Source of the DNA: Microcaldota archaeon
Lineage (GTDB): Archaea > Micrarchaeota > Micrarchaeia > Micrarchaeales > Micrarchaeaceae
NCBI GenBank assembly: GCA_021797895.1
Contig: JAJZYW010000002.1
Coordinates: 1-64,000, forward strand
DNA length: 64,000 bases
Reading direction: 5' to 3'
Below are positions 60,011-64,000 of this stretch, piece after piece. Each line of letters starts with the position of its first letter. Position 1 is the first letter of the stretch. The translations under genes and the position numbers were made by a program. Below the pieces are notes generated by a model. That model had not been told where the DNA came from and searched no databases. It was given only the letters and a program-made list of their open reading frames with translations.

Positions 60011-60180
60011 AGCAGCACAACGGATAGCTCATCTGATGCAACATATTTATTTGTGCATTGCTTCTTCGGCATCTTTGCACGCTGCGCATGCAGAGCCTTT
60101 TATCTAGGCTGCCGCTAAATGCGACGACGGGAAAATGTATCCGATAGGCGCCTAATGAAACGGAACATTTAAATATCTAT

Positions 60181-60206
60181 ATATCATACTATATAAGTAG
60201 TGATAT
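60181..60206. promoter_or_regulatory. Inverted repeat over TATA element upstream of Met-rich/PadR operon
   Basis: ATATCA-tactatataagtag-TGATAT, immediately before ATG 60209. Confidence 0.6.
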
Positions 60207-60208
60207 AG

Positions 60209-60508
60209 ATGAGAGATGAAATGGGAAATTGCGGATGTGGAGGAATGCACGGGCGCGGAAGCGGAATGGGAAGATGCTGCGGAAGCGACGAAATGGAGCG
60301 CGGCGGACGCATGGGAATGCATCGCGGAATGGATGGCAGGATGGGAGGCATGCGCTTCATGGACATGGACATCGCACCTTCAAACAAGCACATGGCTGAG
60401 AAGCTGAAGTACTACAAGGAGGACCTTGAGGAAGAGATAAAGATGATAGAGAAGAGGATAGCCGACCTTGAAAAGGAGGATAGCAAGGAAGGAGATGAGA
60501 AGGATTGA
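60209..60508 (+). CDS. Met/Gly/Cys-rich N-terminus plus C-terminal coiled coil, DUF5320-like
   Basis: MRDEMGNCGCGGMHGRGSGMGRCCGSDEMERGGRMGMHRGMDGRMGGMRFMDMD...YYKEDLEEEIKMIEKRIADLEKED. Confidence 0.75.
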   Translation: MRDEMGNCGCGGMHGRGSGMGRCCGSDEMERGGRMGMHRGMDGRMGGMRFMDMDIAPSNKHMAEKLKYYKEDLEEEIKMIEKRIADLEKEDSKEGDEKD

Positions 60509-60875
60509 AATGAGAGGAGGATACTGCAGATGCGGACCCTTCAGGATCGATATAGTGCCGAAGGGTCTCCTGAAGCCGTATGTGCTGAAGCTGCTTTCGG
60601 AAAGGCCTATGCATGGATTCGAGCTGATGGAGCAGATATTCGAGAAGAGCGGCGGCATGTGGCATCCCGGTCCGGCTGCGATCTATCCCGCTCTTGAATC
60701 TCTCGAATCCGAAGGCTACATAAAGGAGGCTGAGCACGGAAAGAGACCGGAGAAGTCCAGAAAGCAGTACGCCATAACTGAGAAGGGAAGAAAGGCGCTG
60801 TCCGATTATGAAAGGGAATCGGAAGAGATAGCCGAAAGCATGCAGAGGTTCGGAGCGATATACAGAAAACTCTAG
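60495..60875 (+). CDS. PadR-family transcriptional regulator
   Basis: LKPYVLKLLSERPMHGFELMEQIFEKSGGMWHPGPAAIYPALESLESEGYIKEAEHGKRPEKSRKQYAITEKGRKAL; start ATG 60495 or 60510. Confidence 0.93.
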   Translation: MRRIEMRGGYCRCGPFRIDIVPKGLLKPYVLKLLSERPMHGFELMEQIFEKSGGMWHPGPAAIYPALESLESEGYIKEAEHGKRPEKSRKQYAITEKGRKALSDYERESEEIAESMQRFGAIYRKL

Positions 60876-60947
60876 CGTGTCAGGAGCCATTTTGCTCTCT
60901 CGCAAAACTATTAAAAGCTGACTTTTGATAACTATGCGGTACTGGAT

Positions 60948-63900
60948 ATGCGAAAGAGCATTCGCGGCTTTACGCCGGCGTCAGCAATAGCAGTAGCTTT
61001 AGCTATATTCCTAATCCTGCTTATCCAAGTAGCATACTCCAGTACCTCCAGTACCCAGTCGAACAGCATAGCAACGCAGAACTCCCTTGTAACGCAGAGC
61101 AACCTGATTACCAACTTCACAGCGATAGGCCTGCCGCAGGGTGCAGTATGGAACATCAGCTACGATGGCGCATCTATAGAATCAAACTCCATAACAGCCA
61201 CGTTCAGCAACCCTCCTGGCACATACGGGTTCTCAGTGCAGCCATATTACTGGAAGACGGGCAACGGCACTGTTGCAGTATATCCTGGATCTGAGACTGG
61301 CGAGGCTGCCGCAGGAAACGATTACATAGTATACTTCAACGCTTCAATCAAATTTACCGAGAGCGGGCTCCCAAAGAACGCCACATGGGTGGTGACATTC
61401 GCAGGCCAAACAAGACTTGCGAACGCTTCCTCCCCAATAGCTTTCAGCACGCAGTGCATTTACTGCAATACCTCCTACTTGGTAGACCCCAGGTCTTACA
61501 ACGGCATTATATACGTGCCTAACAAGCTGTCCGGTTCACTGGGTTCCAACAACGTATCAGTGTCATTCAGCGTATTCAACGCCAGCATAAACACCAACAG
61601 CACTGCTTCGATCAAGACCCCACCGCCAAAACCAATCCTGAATAAATATGCTGGAAGCGTGGCAGCGCTCAACCTGACTTCTGTGGATGTGACTAATTCC
61701 TCAATCAATGGGACTGTAACAGGGAGCGGAGCGATAATATCCACAGCGAACTACACAAATATATCGCTAAGGACGGACACAAAGACAATAAAGGGGCTTT
61801 ACATACACTTGAAAGCGCCGCTAAGCGCCCCCATACGCATAAACGCTACTAGCTCAGTTTCGAGCCCGGGCAGCGTGAAACCTTTCAATAACCCAGTATT
61901 CCAGTACTTCGTGATAAACCAGTCGTTCTACAATACCAACGAATCTGTCGACGGAAACGTGAGCTACGTAAGGTACAATTTTACAGTCACTAAGGCTTGG
62001 GCATTCGAGCACAACATAAGCAGCGGCAACGTAAGACTGTACAAGTATTCGTACCTGAATGGCACATGGAATGAGCTGCCAACTGCGTATGACGGCGAGA
62101 ACGGCACGAACTACTTCTACACAGCTTTCTCAGACTCAATGTCCACGTATGTGGTATCTTTCGGGAGCGGAAGCGGTACCTCTGCCGCAAGCCCGATAAG
62201 CGTAACGGTATCGCCGACAACTTACAGTCATTATATATTTGGAGTAGCTGCATATACGATTGGATCGCCATCTGCAACGGAGCTTACAGGAGTGAACTGG
62301 ACTGTCAATGCTACAGATTCTGAGAACGTAACTGCAGGGCCTAATTTCGACGCCGCAGAGACAAGCGTTGGCCAGAAAACCGGAGCCACTGGAACAGCAA
62401 CGTTCAATGCAGGAGGAGGACCTAAAGCCGCATCGTATGCAGCGCTAGGAGGAATAGGCCTTAACATATCCAATATAGGGCAGCTTGGCAAGACAACTAA
62501 TATAAGTGCAATCAATGCAAACCTAACTCTTAATTACTCTGTATTGGTGAACAGCAGCTTTGTTGTTTTGGTAGGCACAATCGGGGCAGGTTACCTTTCA
62601 AGCCTGAAGATCCCAGCAGGCTGCAGCGTATACCAGAATGTAACTGATGGCACACAGGCTTCTGTCTTCATAGCAGCGTGCCAGGACGAAGCAATTGGAA
62701 GCTATTCAGTTTCGATGTATGCCGGCGCCGCAGCTAGCGTACCTGGAGTTGCAGCAATAACGCCAGTTTCAACTCTTGTCGCATACCAGTATTATCCGAG
62801 GAATGTGACTTTCTACGATTCTCCGACAAACACAACAGTATCGACCAACAGCAAGACTTACACTAATGGCCAGGCAGCACATCTTCTTGGAAGGGGAGTA
62901 ATAACATCAAATCCGCCGCAGAACAACTTCATATTTACGGGCTGGAAATCGAGTCCGGCGACAAACATATCGATATACACGCCTTCTTCCCAGACAACTG
63001 AGGTATATGTATCGGGGAGCGGCTCCATCACTGCAGACTACAACGGCATAACAACATTCAATGAGAGCGGGCTCCCATCAAGCACAGTTTGGAATGTGAC
63101 TTATGACGGACTTCTCAACTCTTCGTCTACTGGCAAGATAACATTTGACACCATTCCAGGAACTTACAGTTTCAGTGTTGCTAACCAGATAGTGAACGGC
63201 ACGACGTATCTGCCTTCTCCAAGAAGCGGGACCCTGAGCGCAGGAACCACGCAGTTCGTATTGTTCTCTCAGGTAGGCAAGCTAAGCTTCTCGCTGCAGT
63301 CCAACACAACGCAGTATGCTGACAGCGACCTTGCTACCGCGACAGCTCCACTTCCGAATGAGACGATAGAACTCCTTGTAGGAAAGGGAACTTCTTCTGG
63401 AACATTGGTTGCTACTGACACAGGCAGCGTATCATGCAACGCAGACGGCACATGCAACCCTCCTTCGAACAATCCGCTTGCTGTTGGAACTTACAACATT
63501 ACCGCATATGTTCCTTCTACAGGGCAATCGAAGAGCCTGGAGCTCACAATAAGCAAGGCAACACCGCAGCTTTCGCTCACCGTCCCTGCAAGCTTCGTCT
63601 ACGACGGATCTGGAGGCACAGTAAGTTACAGCATAAGCACTGCGCTGAACCAGCTGCTCGGGACGCTGTACGTCGACAACATCCTATCAAGCTCGACTTA
63701 TACCTCTGCCAGCTACACGACTTCGAACGCTACTGGGGCATATGCTGAGGTACTGAACACGACAGGCAACGCAAACTACACAGGCGCATCGAAGACAGCA
63801 TCATTCAGCATACTCCCAGCTACCTTCAAATTCCTTTACTCGACTGCTTCAACAGCCACGGCTGCAAGCCCGGGATCGGTCTCACTCCCGTTCGGCTATT

Positions 63901-64000
63901 CAAATTATCTCTGCGAAGCTGGGGTTGATCCGGCATTTCCGAAAAAGGCGCCGACAGAATCTTGGATAGTAAACATAAACTCATCTTCTGGAGCAGGGGG
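60948..64000 (+). CDS. Large surface glycoprotein-like protein, 3' end outside window
   Basis: Open from ATG 60948 to edge; N-terminal TM MRKSIRGFTPASAIAVALAIFLILLIQVAYSS, N/S/T-rich, ESGLP repeats (61351, 63058) and a PGF-pre-PGF-like domain around 61980-62160; no stop so not in ORF track. Confidence 0.85.
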   Translation, partial: MRKSIRGFTPASAIAVALAIFLILLIQVAYSSTSSTQSNSIATQNSLVTQSNLITNFTAIGLPQGAVWNISYDGASIESNSITATFSNPPGTYGFSVQPYYWKTGNGTVAVYPGSETGEAAAGNDYIVYFNASIKFTESGLPKNATWVVTFAGQTRLANASSPIAFSTQCIYCNTSYLVDPRSYNGIIYVPNKLSGSLGSNNVSVSFSVFNASINTNSTASIKTPPPKPILNKYAGSVAALNLTSVDVTNSSINGTVTGSGAIISTANYTNISLRTDTKTIKGLYIHLKAPLSAPIRINATSSVSSPGSVKPFNNPVFQYFVINQSFYNTNESVDGNVSYVRYNFTVTKAWAFEHNISSGNVRLYKYSYLNGTWNELPTAYDGENGTNYFYTAFSDSMSTYVVSFGSGSGTSAASPISVTVSPTTYSHYIFGVAAYTIGSPSATELTGVNWTVNATDSENVTAGPNFDAAETSVGQKTGATGTATFNAGGGPKAASYAALGGIGLNISNIGQLGKTTNISAINANLTLNYSVLVNSSFVVLVGTIGAGYLSSLKIPAGCSVYQNVTDGTQASVFIAACQDEAIGSYSVSMYAGAAASVPGVAAITPVSTLVAYQYYPRNVTFYDSPTNTTVSTNSKTYTNGQAAHLLGRGVITSNPPQNNFIFTGWKSSPATNISIYTPSSQTTEVYVSGSGSITADYNGITTFNESGLPSSTVWNVTYDGLLNSSSTGKITFDTIPGTYSFSVANQIVNGTTYLPSPRSGTLSAGTTQFVLFSQVGKLSFSLQSNTTQYADSDLATATAPLPNETIELLVGKGTSSGTLVATDTGSVSCNADGTCNPPSNNPLAVGTYNITAYVPSTGQSKSLELTISKATPQLSLTVPASFVYDGSGGTVSYSISTALNQLLGTLYVDNILSSSTYTSASYTTSNATGAYAEVLNTTGNANYTGASKTASFSILPATFKFLYSTASTATAASPGSVSLPFGYSNYLCEAGVDPAFPKKAPTESWIVNINSSSGAG

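Overview
Archaeal chromosome segment, probably DPANN/Micrarchaeota-like (inference from TATA-box promoters, intron-bearing tRNAs, an A-type ATPase operon, RpoL, Csl4, Pus10, EF-1alpha, archaeal S10 and RtcB). Most of the window is densely packed housekeeping DNA: TyrRS, IleRS and HisRS, a complete A1Ao ATPase operon in the order K-E-C-F-A-B-D-(small TM ORF)-H-I, rpsJ/EF-1alpha, KorAB-type 2-oxoacid:ferredoxin oxidoreductase, a Hef-type helicase, ABC transporters, and long N/S/T-rich surface proteins running off both window ends. There are three tRNAs: Gly-GCC, and Met-CAU and Phe-GAA each with a 37/38 intron. The least ordinary stretch is about 50.2-52.5 kb. There a two-wHTH regulator gene lies between (i) a duplicated locus encoding a 54-aa peptide built of 15-aa DPGRGxTGFVGEGKD repeats plus a collapsed 9-aa copy, with a remnant of the regulator's own C-terminus left behind in the first copy, and (ii) an unannotated TATA-driven hairpin RNA / 33-codon ORF ending in a T-run. 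Other leads are a 37-aa TM ORF inside the ATPase operon, a pirin gene whose conserved N-terminus extends upstream of any ATG/GTG/TTG, a Met/Gly/Cys-rich protein paired with PadR behind an inverted repeat, and an AT-rich hisS segment. No CRISPR array, rRNA or obvious transposon was seen. All functional calls are by eye from the translations; no searches were run.
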